From NCBI GenBank assembly GCA_030612605.1, contig JAUWNO010000105.1:1-7313 (forward strand): a stretch of DNA of 7,313 bases. Reading direction: 5' to 3'. The position numbers and the translations under genes were made by a program. This document shows positions 1-6,310 of this stretch, one piece after another (within the stretch, counting starts at the first letter, position 1; the number at the start of each line of letters is the position of its first letter). The stretch is from Armatimonadota bacterium. Its GTDB lineage: Bacteria; Cloacimonadota; Cloacimonadia; Cloacimonadales; TCS61. The notes under the pieces were generated by a model that was not told the DNA's origin, made no database searches, and was given only the letters and a program-made list of their open reading frames with translations.

Positions 1-60
1 AATATTTATTTGTTGAAAAATAAAAAAAAGTCACCGAATGCGGGGACTGTGATTGAGTAA
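1..60 (+). CDS. possible C-terminal tail of a converging plus-strand gene (partial)
   Basis: Frame 1 of the plus strand is open from the left edge to a TAA at 58-60 and would encode a lysine-rich end followed by SPNAGTVIE. The other two plus frames have stops within the first 21 bases. A strong plus-oriented hairpin with a T-tract begins eight bases after this stop, which is where a terminator for such a gene would sit. Against it, nineteen codons can be open by chance, and the same bases contain a minus-oriented hairpin (22-48). No function can be assigned. Confidence 0.25.
   Translation, partial: NIYLLKNKKKSPNAGTVIE
22..48 (-). terminator. intrinsic terminator candidate for the 1007-residue gene
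   Basis: On the minus strand, AGTC-C-CCG pairs with CGG-T-GACT around the loop CATT (stem arms 29-36 and 41-48, one C-T mismatch). It is followed at once by a run of eight T (complement of A22-A29). Hairpin plus U-tract is the standard rho-independent form. It lies about 80 bases after the stop codon of the gene at 127-3150. The stem is short, so strength is moderate. Confidence 0.55.
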
Positions 61-67
61 CTTTCTA

Positions 68-125
68 ACCATTCCGAAGGTTAAGAAATAATGAGAGTTT
101 CATAACCTTCGGAAGGTCTTTTTTT
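68..125 (+). terminator. strong plus-oriented intrinsic terminator
   Basis: Arms 68-83 and 103-117 form 15 base pairs with one bulged A (71). The loop is 19 bases, and seven T follow (119-125). The T-tract is on the plus strand, so this would stop transcription coming from the left. It ends immediately before the stop codon (127-129) of the minus-strand gene, so it would shield that gene from antisense read-through. It implies a plus-strand transcript entering from outside the window. Confidence 0.7.
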
Positions 126-126
126 A

Positions 127-3100
127 TTATTTGAGTAAGATCATTTTCTTAGTGCTGGTAAATTTTCCAGAATTCATTTTATAGAAATAAATTCCGGAAG
201 AAACAGCTTTACCAAAACTATCCTTTCCATCCCAGACAACTTGATGTGTACCCACATCCAACTTTTCATTTATGAGTGTCTTCACTTTCTGTCCTTTTAT
301 ATTATAAATCGCCAACTCTGTGTTCTCCGTGCTCTCTGTGGTTGAAAAAGAAATTGTTGTAGTTGGATTGAACGGATTCGGATAATTCTGATTCAAAGAT
401 GATGTAACAGGAACATTGATCACTTCATCGTCACTTTCCACAGGTTCGATTTCAAACCAGTCAAGAGCATCTGATATTATCATATTGATATCGTTATCAT
501 CTGTGAATTGAGAAAGATCAAAACTGGTAAAAAACGATTTGTAGATCAAGTTATCTAAAGATAACGCACAGGTTTCGTGATAGGCATAAGCCTGTCCGTT
601 TATTGGTCCATCTTCAAAAATGAAAGCAGATATTGAACTAATCTCGGGATTTAATACTTCGTTTTGATAGACCTCCGGACAAGCTCTTACATCTAAAACG
701 TCAGGACTATTAGAATAAGTTGGCAATTCCTGATTAGCATTTCCAATTACAGATTCATCTGTGATCAATGCACTTCCGTCCGAATAATCATAAATATTAG
801 GACCACCTATTCCATCTGTTCCGCCACCATATCCCGTGGGAATGTGGTCACCACGTAAATATGCATAATAGAACTTGGTTAAGGGCCTGCCATACAATTG
901 AAAACTATATAAAGAATAGGCATTGTCGGCAATATTATCTGCTGCCATAAAAAGATTCTTGGGATCATCATTTGTTCCGTAATCAAGAAATTCCATCAAG
1001 GCAGCCGAAAAAACATCTTCTTCATAGCCGTGCCCAAAAGAATTGCCATAAGCAAATATTGCTTCATAGCAATCGGGGAATGCATAATAATCAAATTCTT
1101 CCCAATCGTAGATGTCATAAGCTACATTCGCATTATCTAAAGCCATAATGTATTTTGGATACTCGAGGTTTTGATAATCCTGACTACCGGAGCAAGCCAA
1201 AAGAACATTAATCCCATCTGTAGGAAGTATCTTGAAAGTATAGAATTCCTGTGGAGCATTTGCCGGTAAAGTTCCTCTATTCTGTGCTGGAGAATCATCT
1301 GTGGCAGCAAAATAGTAATTAACTGTTGTACTGTTTGGAATTTCAGGAAGTTGGTAGTAATAGATATTGGGTTCTTCGAAATTCGTATGAGAAATACCTT
1401 CCCAGCCATTTCCGATATCATAATAGAGAGTATCGGATAATATGGGATTCATATCTGTTATGGTAAGAGAAATTTCCGGTGTATTATCAAATGTATTTCC
1501 CACCTCATCATACACAAAAGCAGGTGGTTGATAATCTTCTCCCATATAGAATTTGATGGCAAGTTCATTCTGAAGCATATTGCCATGAGGTTCAATCCCG
1601 ATGTATTGCCCATTTTCAATTATTTCCCTCAGATAACAAAGACCGATATCTGCTGTATCATTTTGAATGGCGATGGTTGAACTTTGACCGTAATCTTGAG
1701 GACACACCTGACCTGTTTGTCCGGTTGCAACATTTTGATATTGGAAAATCATATCTCCATTTTCATGGAAGATCACTTCAAAGCAGAGGCTGGGAGTTCC
1801 ACCGGTTCCGTTATGAAATCTTACATTATGCCATTCTACCACACAGTAGCGATCCGGAGCTATTCCAAAGGTTTGGAAATAAATGTCTCCTGTCCCCTGA
1901 TCAGCATGCAGGTCATCCCAATAAATAGCGATTAATGCCGGCATTTGAGTATAACCTGGAATCGGATATACATAATTGAACATATTACCATCTGTTTGCC
2001 AGATACCGTAAGGATCGGGATAGGAATGATACCAAGTATTTTCTGTTAAGAGGAATTCACCGTTTATGTCCACATGAAAATAAGTTCTATCGATTCCGTA
2101 GAATGGGAAATCAAAACCAAACTCGATAGGTTCGGAAAAGTTATCATCTCCGTAAAACGCAGGAACACCATAAGTTATTGTGGAAGTTCCTGTACCACTT
2201 ATCTCTATCCAGTCATAAACCGGTCCGGCTTCTTCGGTGCTGTCTATCCATTGATATCCAAAAGCATCCGGTCCGCCTGTTCCGTAGTGCTGGAATATTT
2301 CTGTTTCAATTGAAAAGGAATCATTATTCGGATTTGCATCACCAACAAGATCTGTTGTCATTATAACAGTGTATAGACCAATTTCATCTGCTATCCAGGA
2401 ATCTGCAAATGCTATAATTTCTGTTGCACCTGGCACTATTGTTCCCGTGTGTACAAAAGTACTAGTGTAAACAACTGAAGAAAGTGTATCAACAATTTCA
2501 CAAGTGATATCGAAATCTTCGGTAATATCGGAAGTTCCATAATTCTGGATCGTACCCGAAGGATAAATTTCTGAATTTAAATAATGATAAGCTTCGGGAA
2601 CTTCGATGGAGACCATTCCTGCATCGTTCGCTTCCGCCTGACCTACTTTAACATCATCGACCACCAGGGCATAAGTATCCTGAATCCATTCAAATGCCAG
2701 ATAAATATCACTTCCTGCATAAGAAGACAGATCGTAGGAATATTCCACATATTCAACTCCGATACCAACGATGCTTTCCAGGGTTACATTAAAATTACCG
2801 ATTGCATTTCCGGTGGTGGAAAGTTTAACATTAAAATTCTCTGTTCCATACCAGGCTTTGGCATAGAATATGAATGAATCTCCTGCTTGAATAGTCACTT
2901 GTGGTGTGATCAGCCAGTCTTCGCCGTCGCTGTCATAGCAATCTACTGCTGCAATCCAGTCTCCGCTATGAGCATGAGCAGTATTTTCTAATGCACCCCA
3001 TTGATGACCGTCTCCGTTAACATCATAAATCGTCCAATCTGCCGGAATAATTCCACCTTCAAAGCCTTCGTCGATATTCCACTGTCCGAAAGCCATTGTT

Positions 3101-3150
3101 ACTGACAGCAGCATTATTGCTATCAATGAAATTGTGTTTTTGTTTCTCAT
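127..3150 (-). CDS. secreted multidomain surface protein with C-terminal sorting domain
   Basis: The product has 1007 residues. Residues 1-22 are a signal peptide (basic MRNKN, hydrophobic core, likely cleavage AFG|Q at 22/23). Residues 24-172 resemble the choice-of-anchor J / cleaved-adhesin jelly roll (FEGG..P..W at 30-39, DWLITPQ at 78-84, VDDVKV at 164-169). Residues 175-286 look like a CARDB-type beta domain (GTIQNYGTSDI, NPNNDSF). Residues 290-535 form a beta module with FGFDFPFYG and ALIAIYWDDL, common in this protein style. Residues 540-642 are Ig/Fn3-like. Residues 645-900 are an alpha/beta, Rossmann- or class-I-glutamine-amidotransferase-like segment (INVLLACSG, EAIFAYGNS, KNLFMAADN); no catalytic Cys elbow is evident. 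Residues 917-1007 are the FlgD-Ig-like type A sorting domain, starting at NYPNPFNP (922-929). Type A domains direct T9SS export and surface attachment in Bacteroidota; that use here is inferred. The ATG is supported by AAGGAG five bases upstream. The regulator gene lies 50 bases upstream. The precise function is unknown; adhesion or a surface scaffold is the likeliest role. Confidence 0.9.
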   Translation of the reverse strand: MRNKNTISLIAIMLLSVTMAFGQWNIDEGFEGGIIPADWTIYDVNGDGHQWGALENTAHAHSGDWIAAVDCYDSDGEDWLITPQVTIQAGDSFIFYAKAWYGTENFNVKLSTTGNAIGNFNVTLESIVGIGVEYVEYSYDLSSYAGSDIYLAFEWIQDTYALVVDDVKVGQAEANDAGMVSIEVPEAYHYLNSEIYPSGTIQNYGTSDITEDFDITCEIVDTLSSVVYTSTFVHTGTIVPGATEIIAFADSWIADEIGLYTVIMTTDLVGDANPNNDSFSIETEIFQHYGTGGPDAFGYQWIDSTEEAGPVYDWIEISGTGTSTITYGVPAFYGDDNFSEPIEFGFDFPFYGIDRTYFHVDINGEFLLTENTWYHSYPDPYGIWQTDGNMFNYVYPIPGYTQMPALIAIYWDDLHADQGTGDIYFQTFGIAPDRYCVVEWHNVRFHNGTGGTPSLCFEVIFHENGDMIFQYQNVATGQTGQVCPQDYGQSSTIAIQNDTADIGLCYLREIIENGQYIGIEPHGNMLQNELAIKFYMGEDYQPPAFVYDEVGNTFDNTPEISLTITDMNPILSDTLYYDIGNGWEGISHTNFEEPNIYYYQLPEIPNSTTVNYYFAATDDSPAQNRGTLPANAPQEFYTFKILPTDGINVLLACSGSQDYQNLEYPKYIMALDNANVAYDIYDWEEFDYYAFPDCYEAIFAYGNSFGHGYEEDVFSAALMEFLDYGTNDDPKNLFMAADNIADNAYSLYSFQLYGRPLTKFYYAYLRGDHIPTGYGGGTDGIGGPNIYDYSDGSALITDESVIGNANQELPTYSNSPDVLDVRACPEVYQNEVLNPEISSISAFIFEDGPINGQAYAYHETCALSLDNLIYKSFFTSFDLSQFTDDNDINMIISDALDWFEIEPVESDDEVINVPVTSSLNQNYPNPFNPTTTISFSTTESTENTELAIYNIKGQKVKTLINEKLDVGTHQVVWDGKDSFGKAVSSGIYFYKMNSGKFTSTKKMILLK
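208..258 (-). repeat. 51-bp exact repeat, copy 1, in sorting-domain coding sequence
   Basis: These 51 bases are identical to 4767-4817 in the propeller gene, including all synonymous positions, and are bounded by a mismatch on each side. They encode the stretch around DVGTHQVVWDGKDSFGK. The equivalent stretch of the gene at 6360 encodes nearly the same residues with many synonymous changes. Confidence 0.9.
316..342 (-). repeat. three 9-bp tandem repeats in sorting domain (TTE-STE-NTE)
   Basis: Read on the minus strand: ACCACAGAG, AGCACGGAG, AACACAGAG. Each unit is one variable codon, an ACR threonine codon and GAG. The repeat sits just after the NYPNPFNP strand of the sorting domain, in a predicted loop. 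Confidence 0.8.
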
Positions 3151-3155
3151 TTTTT

Positions 3156-3161
3156 CTCCTT
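3156..3161 (-). promoter_or_regulatory. ribosome binding site of the 1007-residue gene
   Basis: AAGGAG on the minus strand, five bases before the ATG at 3150. It fixes this start, which also begins a textbook signal peptide. Confidence 0.8.
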
Positions 3162-3173
3162 ATCACGGCATAG

Positions 3174-3189
3174 TCCCGATTCATCGGGA
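3174..3189 (-). repeat. short palindrome in the intergenic leader
   Basis: TCCCGAT and ATCGGGA form a perfect 7-bp inverted repeat separated by two bases. It lies between the regulator stop (3201) and the ribosome site (3156-3161). No T-tract follows on either strand, so it is not a convincing terminator. A related TCCCG/CGGGA hairpin lies in the leader of the propeller gene (6192-6208). Confidence 0.6.
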
Positions 3190-3200
3190 AGAAGCCGGAC

Positions 3201-4562
3201 CTATTTTATTTCTATTTTTGGATTTTCCAATTGAATCTGCCATTCAACAGCACCTTTTACCGATCCACCAATCGACACATTTTCTCCCCATCTAATAGTA
3301 AAAACATTTTTTGATTTACTTTTATAAAGTGGATCTATATTGGCTTCATCCATATTGTAATTCGTTCCCAGACTTAACATTGATATTTTACGTCCGTCGG
3401 ACCCACCTTCTAAAATCGCTTGTTCAATTAATTCATTGTTACTGTTTGCTTTATGATCAACGATTTCGTTATTCATTATTTTGAGGTTTGGATTCTTAAT
3501 AGTTTTACCATAAATATATCCGGTTTCTGCAGCTATTATTCCATTAAAACTTTTTTCTTCAGGAATGAATAAAACTTCTCCTCCGGGAATAAATATTAGC
3601 GGACTTTGTCGGGGAAGATCTGTGAAAGAACCATAATCACATTGTACTTTTTGTATCTTACAACTAAAATCTGTACCCTTACTATTATGTATCCTCACAG
3701 TTTTTGTGCCGAGATATTGCAGGGATGCTTCCATAGTTTCTTTTGCAAGCTTGCTGTAATCTACATCGAGTGATTTCCAGAAGTTTATCTCGGAGAGAAT
3801 ATTTTCTTCTGTGAGTTCATCATGCATCAAGCCTTCCATCATAGCAATACGGATGTTATTTTTTTTTATAATATCCCTGCTTTTTGTAAAAGCTTTCTGT
3901 TGGATCTTCTTCTTTTCAGGATCATTCAAAGGAATAAACTTGGATTCACCATTGAGATAAAGGTAAACATCAGTATTTTTTAGAGCTCTGTTGAACTTCT
4001 CAAAATCCCAACTATAAGTAGCGAGTGAGAATAAATTATGCTTTGCTTCCAACAATTCTTTGTCCCTGTACATCAAGGTTGTTTCAATCTGTCTTTTGGA
4101 AGCTTCTACCAATATTTTTTTTACAAGAGGCATATTGTATTCGCCACTTACGATCAATAGTTTTTCTTTCGCTTGCATTTTCAGGGAATTTTCCAACAGG
4201 TTTGCAGCGATACTGGCAAGATCGATATTGTGTGATTCCAATATCTGGTTTATCAGAGATCGATTGTTTTCGTTCTTTTCTCCATTATGATTATTGAGGG
4301 AAAAATCTAAAGTATAATTTTTTGCTTTTGCTCTATAATATACTTCTTTGTTATTCCCAATATTTATGATTTCTACCAGGTTGGCGTTGAGGAGTGTTTT
4401 TAGATTATAATGTATTTTTTGTTTACTTAGTCCAAATATTTTGGACAATTGTTGCCCGGTTGCTGGGTTGAGAATAAGTTCATTTATTATCTTAAGTTTC
4501 AACTCAGAATTGATTGCTTTCATCTGAGAGAGCTTATTCAAAACAAATACATTTTCAATCAT
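3201..4562 (-). CDS. winged-helix regulator fused to a degenerate M29 aminopeptidase-like domain
   Basis: The product has 453 residues, no signal peptide and no membrane segment, so it is cytoplasmic. Residues 10-80 fit an ArsR/MarR-like winged helix: ELKLKIINELILNPATGQQLSKIFGLSKQKIHYNLKTLLNANLVE is split as helix, GQQLSKIFG, recognition helix SKQKIHYNLKTL, then a wing ending VYYRAK. Residues 105-450 follow the M29 aminopeptidase T/AmpS fold (KLLIVSG at 134-140, KGTDFSCK at 295-302, IPGGEVLFIP at 325-334, LGTNY at 398-402, WGENVSIGG at 425-433). From memory of the family, the metal ligands are two Glu, two His and one Asp. Only E329 seems kept. The others align to M395 (Glu), T422 (His), E440 (His) and Q442 (Asp). 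I infer loss of peptidase activity and a sensing role for the C-terminal domain. The start has TAGGAT with AGGA six bases upstream. A palindrome lies in front and a secreted-protein gene 50 bases behind. The ligand is unknown. The winged-helix call is firmer than the exact family; the M29 alignment was made by eye. Confidence 0.8.
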   Translation of the reverse strand: MIENVFVLNKLSQMKAINSELKLKIINELILNPATGQQLSKIFGLSKQKIHYNLKTLLNANLVEIINIGNNKEVYYRAKAKNYTLDFSLNNHNGEKNENNRSLINQILESHNIDLASIAANLLENSLKMQAKEKLLIVSGEYNMPLVKKILVEASKRQIETTLMYRDKELLEAKHNLFSLATYSWDFEKFNRALKNTDVYLYLNGESKFIPLNDPEKKKIQQKAFTKSRDIIKKNNIRIAMMEGLMHDELTEENILSEINFWKSLDVDYSKLAKETMEASLQYLGTKTVRIHNSKGTDFSCKIQKVQCDYGSFTDLPRQSPLIFIPGGEVLFIPEEKSFNGIIAAETGYIYGKTIKNPNLKIMNNEIVDHKANSNNELIEQAILEGGSDGRKISMLSLGTNYNMDEANIDPLYKSKSKNVFTIRWGENVSIGGSVKGAVEWQIQLENPKIEIK

Positions 4563-4568
4563 ATTAAA

Positions 4569-4572
4569 TCCT
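4569..4572 (-). promoter_or_regulatory. ribosome binding site of the regulator gene
   Basis: AGGA on the minus strand, six bases before the ATG at 4562. It is weaker than the AAGGAG and AAAGGAGG sites of the two secreted-protein genes, which suits a low-abundance regulator. Confidence 0.55.
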
Positions 4573-4582
4573 AAATTAAATT

Positions 4583-4605
4583 TTGGTCAAAAAAATTTAG
4601 ACCAA
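4583..4605 (-). promoter_or_regulatory. palindromic operator candidate upstream of the regulator
   Basis: TTGGTC and GACCAA, separated by 11 A/T-only bases, form a dyad with nine of eleven positions paired over 23 bp. It ends 21 bases before the regulator ATG. The size and AT-rich centre suit a dimeric winged-helix protein. A TTGACA-like -35 hexamer (complement of 4613-4618) lies just upstream. I see no good TATAAT at 17 bases, so the promoter itself is uncertain, but the dyad would overlap its spacer and -10 region. Autoregulation is an inference. Confidence 0.5.
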
Positions 4606-4631
4606 GATTATTTGTCAATTTATATTAATTT

Positions 4632-4661
4632 ATAAAAAACGCTCCGGGTTTTCGGAGCGTT
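4632..4661 (-). terminator. intrinsic terminator of the propeller gene
   Basis: On the minus strand, AACGCTCCG and CGGAGCGTT make a perfect 9-bp GC-rich stem around a six-base loop (arms 4653-4661 and 4638-4646), followed by a T-rich tract ending near 4632. It begins about 25 bases after the stop codon at 4686. It separates the propeller gene from the regulator, which therefore needs its own promoter. Confidence 0.85.
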
Positions 4662-4685
4662 ATGACAATTTCCTTCAGGTTATAA

Positions 4686-6146
4686 TTATTTCATCAAGAT
4701 CATTTTCTTTGTCTGTTCGAAATCTCCTGACTTTAATTTATAGAAATAAATTCCTGAGGAAACAGGTTTACCAAAACTATCCTTTCCATCCCAGACAACT
4801 TGATGTGTACCCACATCTAATTTTTCATTTACGAGTGTTTTCACTTTCTGGCCTTTCAGATTATAGATTACAAGCTCTGCGTTCTCGGCGTACTCTGCGG
4901 TGAGAAAAGAAATAGTCGTGGTCGGGTTGAATGGATTGGGGTAATTTTGAAGAAAAAAATTCTTTGCCGGTTGAATTAAATTATCAGCGATCCCGGTGCC
5001 TCCACCTGGTCCTATTGCGTATAATTTCATACCTGAACAGACATAAAGATTCCCACTTGTATCCATTGCCGGAGTAGCGGTTGTAAAGGTTTCAATTTCC
5101 AGTTCCCACTTCATCGTGCCATCCGGATAGATCGCATAGAGCGTATCATAGGAGGCTATATATATAATACCGTTTCCATCGATGATTGGAGACGAGACTA
5201 CAGTATTCGTAGTATTGAAAGTCCAGGTCACACTTCCATCCGGAGTAATAGCATGAAGATTATTATCATACCCTCCTGCCATGAATATTGTACCATCGGC
5301 TCCAATTCCAGGAGAGGTATATCTGAGATCACCTAAGCCTACACAAGTCCATTCGATCGTGCTGTTTGGATTTATGGCATAAAGTGGACCACCAAAACCA
5401 GTGGGGAAATAGATCATTCCATCAGAACCTACTGTTGGTACAGAATTGGAGAAATCAAAAGGTGCACCGCCGATGTCTCGTTCCCAATTTACACTGCCAC
5501 TGGTATCCACACAAGCAAGAAAGTAATCAAAAGCAGTGGAGCGTTGTGTGTATAAACAAGAACCATCAAGGGACATGGCAACACTAGCCTCATCGCATAC
5601 TACTCCTGTGTTGTAAGACCACTTCAAATTACCTTCGGTATCGATTGCATAAAGATTCCCCGCAACTGCATAGCTCGTCCCATCAGTTCCTATAAGAATG
5701 GGAGAATCAATGCCATAACTACTTCCTGAAAAGGTCCATTTTAAGTTACCATAGGTGATAGAATCCTCAATAGCATAAAACGTATTGTCAGAAGAGCCAA
5801 AATAAATTGTGCCGTCCTCTCCAATTGCGGGTGAGGAAAGAACATCCCCGTATGTGGTATATGTCCATTTGAGACTTCCGTCATGGTTTATTGCATAGAG
5901 ATAACCATCCATACACCCGAAATATATGGTTCCATCCTCAGCTATAGCTGGTGATGACCAAAAAATATTGTCTCCGGCAGTATAGGTCCAGAGTGTATCT
6001 GATATATCAGGACCAATATAGGGACATCTACCAGTCCTTTGATTGTCATATTGGAAAGTCGGCCACATCGATTGTGACCAAACTGATGTAGTAAAAACAT
6101 AAAAAATCATTCCTATCACTAAAAAAAGTCTTTTTATGTTATTCAT
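4686..6146 (-). CDS. secreted PQQ-like beta-propeller protein with C-terminal sorting domain
   Basis: The product has 486 residues from the chosen ATG. A longer ORF opens at 6176. The ATG at 6146 has AAAGGAGGA just upstream and begins a proper signal peptide (MNNIKRLFLVIGM..., likely cleavage VWS|Q near 24/25), whereas the longer form puts a charged, acidic leader in front. The mature N-terminus has WPTFQYDNQRTG, a common opening of PQQ-repeat propellers. Eight repeats follow at about residues 55-380, each of the form SSPAI..DGTIYFG...LYAI..DG.LKW. The first W-containing strand (LWTY) precedes repeat one, and the last repeat lacks its closing Trp, which fits an eight-bladed ring closed by the N-terminal strand. 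No dehydrogenase active-site motif is seen, so a binding or scaffold role is more likely than an enzyme. Residues 399-486 are the sorting domain (NYPNPFNP at 401-408, ending KKMILMK). It is BamB-like only in fold: BamB is shorter and lacks this tail. Natural substrate or partner is unknown. Confidence 0.9.
   Translation of the reverse strand: MNNIKRLFLVIGMIFYVFTTSVWSQSMWPTFQYDNQRTGRCPYIGPDISDTLWTYTAGDNIFWSSPAIAEDGTIYFGCMDGYLYAINHDGSLKWTYTTYGDVLSSPAIGEDGTIYFGSSDNTFYAIEDSITYGNLKWTFSGSSYGIDSPILIGTDGTSYAVAGNLYAIDTEGNLKWSYNTGVVCDEASVAMSLDGSCLYTQRSTAFDYFLACVDTSGSVNWERDIGGAPFDFSNSVPTVGSDGMIYFPTGFGGPLYAINPNSTIEWTCVGLGDLRYTSPGIGADGTIFMAGGYDNNLHAITPDGSVTWTFNTTNTVVSSPIIDGNGIIYIASYDTLYAIYPDGTMKWELEIETFTTATPAMDTSGNLYVCSGMKLYAIGPGGGTGIADNLIQPAKNFFLQNYPNPFNPTTTISFLTAEYAENAELVIYNLKGQKVKTLVNEKLDVGTHQVVWDGKDSFGKPVSSGIYFYKLKSGDFEQTKKMILMK
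4767..4817 (-). repeat. 51-bp exact repeat, copy 2, in sorting-domain coding sequence
   Basis: Identical to 208-258 over 51 bases. It lies in the same reading frame and at the same place of the sorting domain, so it is a duplicated or converted coding segment rather than a mobile element. Confidence 0.9.
4875..4901 (-). repeat. three 9-bp tandem repeats in sorting domain (TAE-YAE-NAE)
   Basis: Read on the minus strand: ACCGCAGAG, TACGCCGAG, AACGCAGAG. Same position and frame as the repeats at 316-342 and 6552-6581, but the middle codon is GCN (Ala) in all three units instead of ACN (Thr). Confidence 0.8.
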
Positions 6147-6151
6147 TAATT

Positions 6152-6157
6152 CCTCCT
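6152..6157 (-). promoter_or_regulatory. ribosome binding site that sets the propeller gene start
   Basis: AGGAGG within AAAGGAGGA on the minus strand, five bases before the ATG at 6146. The alternative ATG at 6176 has no comparable site. This decides the 486-residue form over the 496-residue one. Confidence 0.85.
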
Positions 6158-6191
6158 TTGCGGATGAAACATACATTTATTTTTCTCGTTA

Positions 6192-6208
6192 TCCCGCTTT
6201 TATCGGGA
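6192..6208 (-). repeat. leader hairpin of the propeller gene
   Basis: TCCCG and CGGGA pair over five bases around a seven-base loop, about 33 bases before the ribosome site. The sequence is close to the palindrome at 3174-3189 in the leader of the 1007-residue gene. No T-tract follows. Confidence 0.45.
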
Positions 6209-6216
6209 CACTTCGA

Positions 6217-6260
6217 AACGCTTTCTTTTCAGAAAGTTGAATTTGCCCATCAAATGCGTT
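6217..6260. repeat. possible branched fold: two small hairpins closed by AACGC/GCGTT
   Basis: AACGC (6217-6221) can pair with GCGTT (6256-6260), enclosing CTTTCT/AGAAAG (6221-6236) and ATTTG/CAAAT (6241-6255). The right closing arm overlaps the left arm of the 12-bp inverted repeat at 6257-6303, so the two folds exclude each other. The stems are short and AT-rich. Confidence 0.3.
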
Positions 6261-6303
6261 CACAAGTGCATCCGTAAAAAGCCGGATAAAACACTTGTGA
6301 ACG
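6257..6303. repeat. perfect 12-bp inverted repeat with nested stem
   Basis: CGTTCACAAGTG (6257-6268) and CACTTGTGAACG (6292-6303) are perfect reverse complements. Inside them ATCCG (6270-6274) and CGGAT (6283-6287) form a second stem. No T-tract follows outside on either strand. It could be an RNA structure in the 3' UTR or leader, a palindromic interspersed element, or a protein-binding site. It sits in the 213-base gap between the C25-like gene and the propeller gene, which contains no ORF I would defend. Confidence 0.7.
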
Positions 6304-6310
6304 AGAGAAT

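Noticed and set aside
1137..2877. Several ORFs of 60-97 codons on either strand inside the 1007-residue gene
   Set aside because: They lie in other frames of a clearly coding gene with recognisable domains, show no family features, and lack convincing ribosome sites.
3174..3189. Palindrome considered as a terminator between the regulator and the surface-protein gene
   Set aside because: Two-base loop and no T-tract on either strand; more likely a leader element or chance palindrome.
4025..4297. Plus-strand ORFs opposite the regulator gene
   Set aside because: Antisense shadows of a conserved coding frame; composition is irregular, with no domain or signal.
4613..4618. TTGACA as a full sigma-70 promoter for the regulator
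   Set aside because: No TATAAT-like hexamer at 16-18 bases; only the -35 match is present, so it is mentioned with the operator but not listed as a promoter.
4686..6146. Propeller protein as a PQQ-dependent dehydrogenase or as BamB
   Set aside because: No dehydrogenase active-site or haem motif is visible; the protein ends in a sorting domain and lacks a lipobox Cys after the signal peptide, unlike BamB.
6147..6176. Ten-codon N-terminal extension of the propeller gene (start at 6176)
   Set aside because: The ATG at 6146 has AAAGGAGGA at ideal spacing and starts a standard signal peptide; the upstream ATG lacks a ribosome site and would bury the signal peptide behind charged residues.
6257..6303. 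Considered as part of a CRISPR array or an insertion-sequence end
   Set aside because: There is a single inverted pair, no direct repeats with spacers, no transposase frame and no flanking target duplication that I can see.
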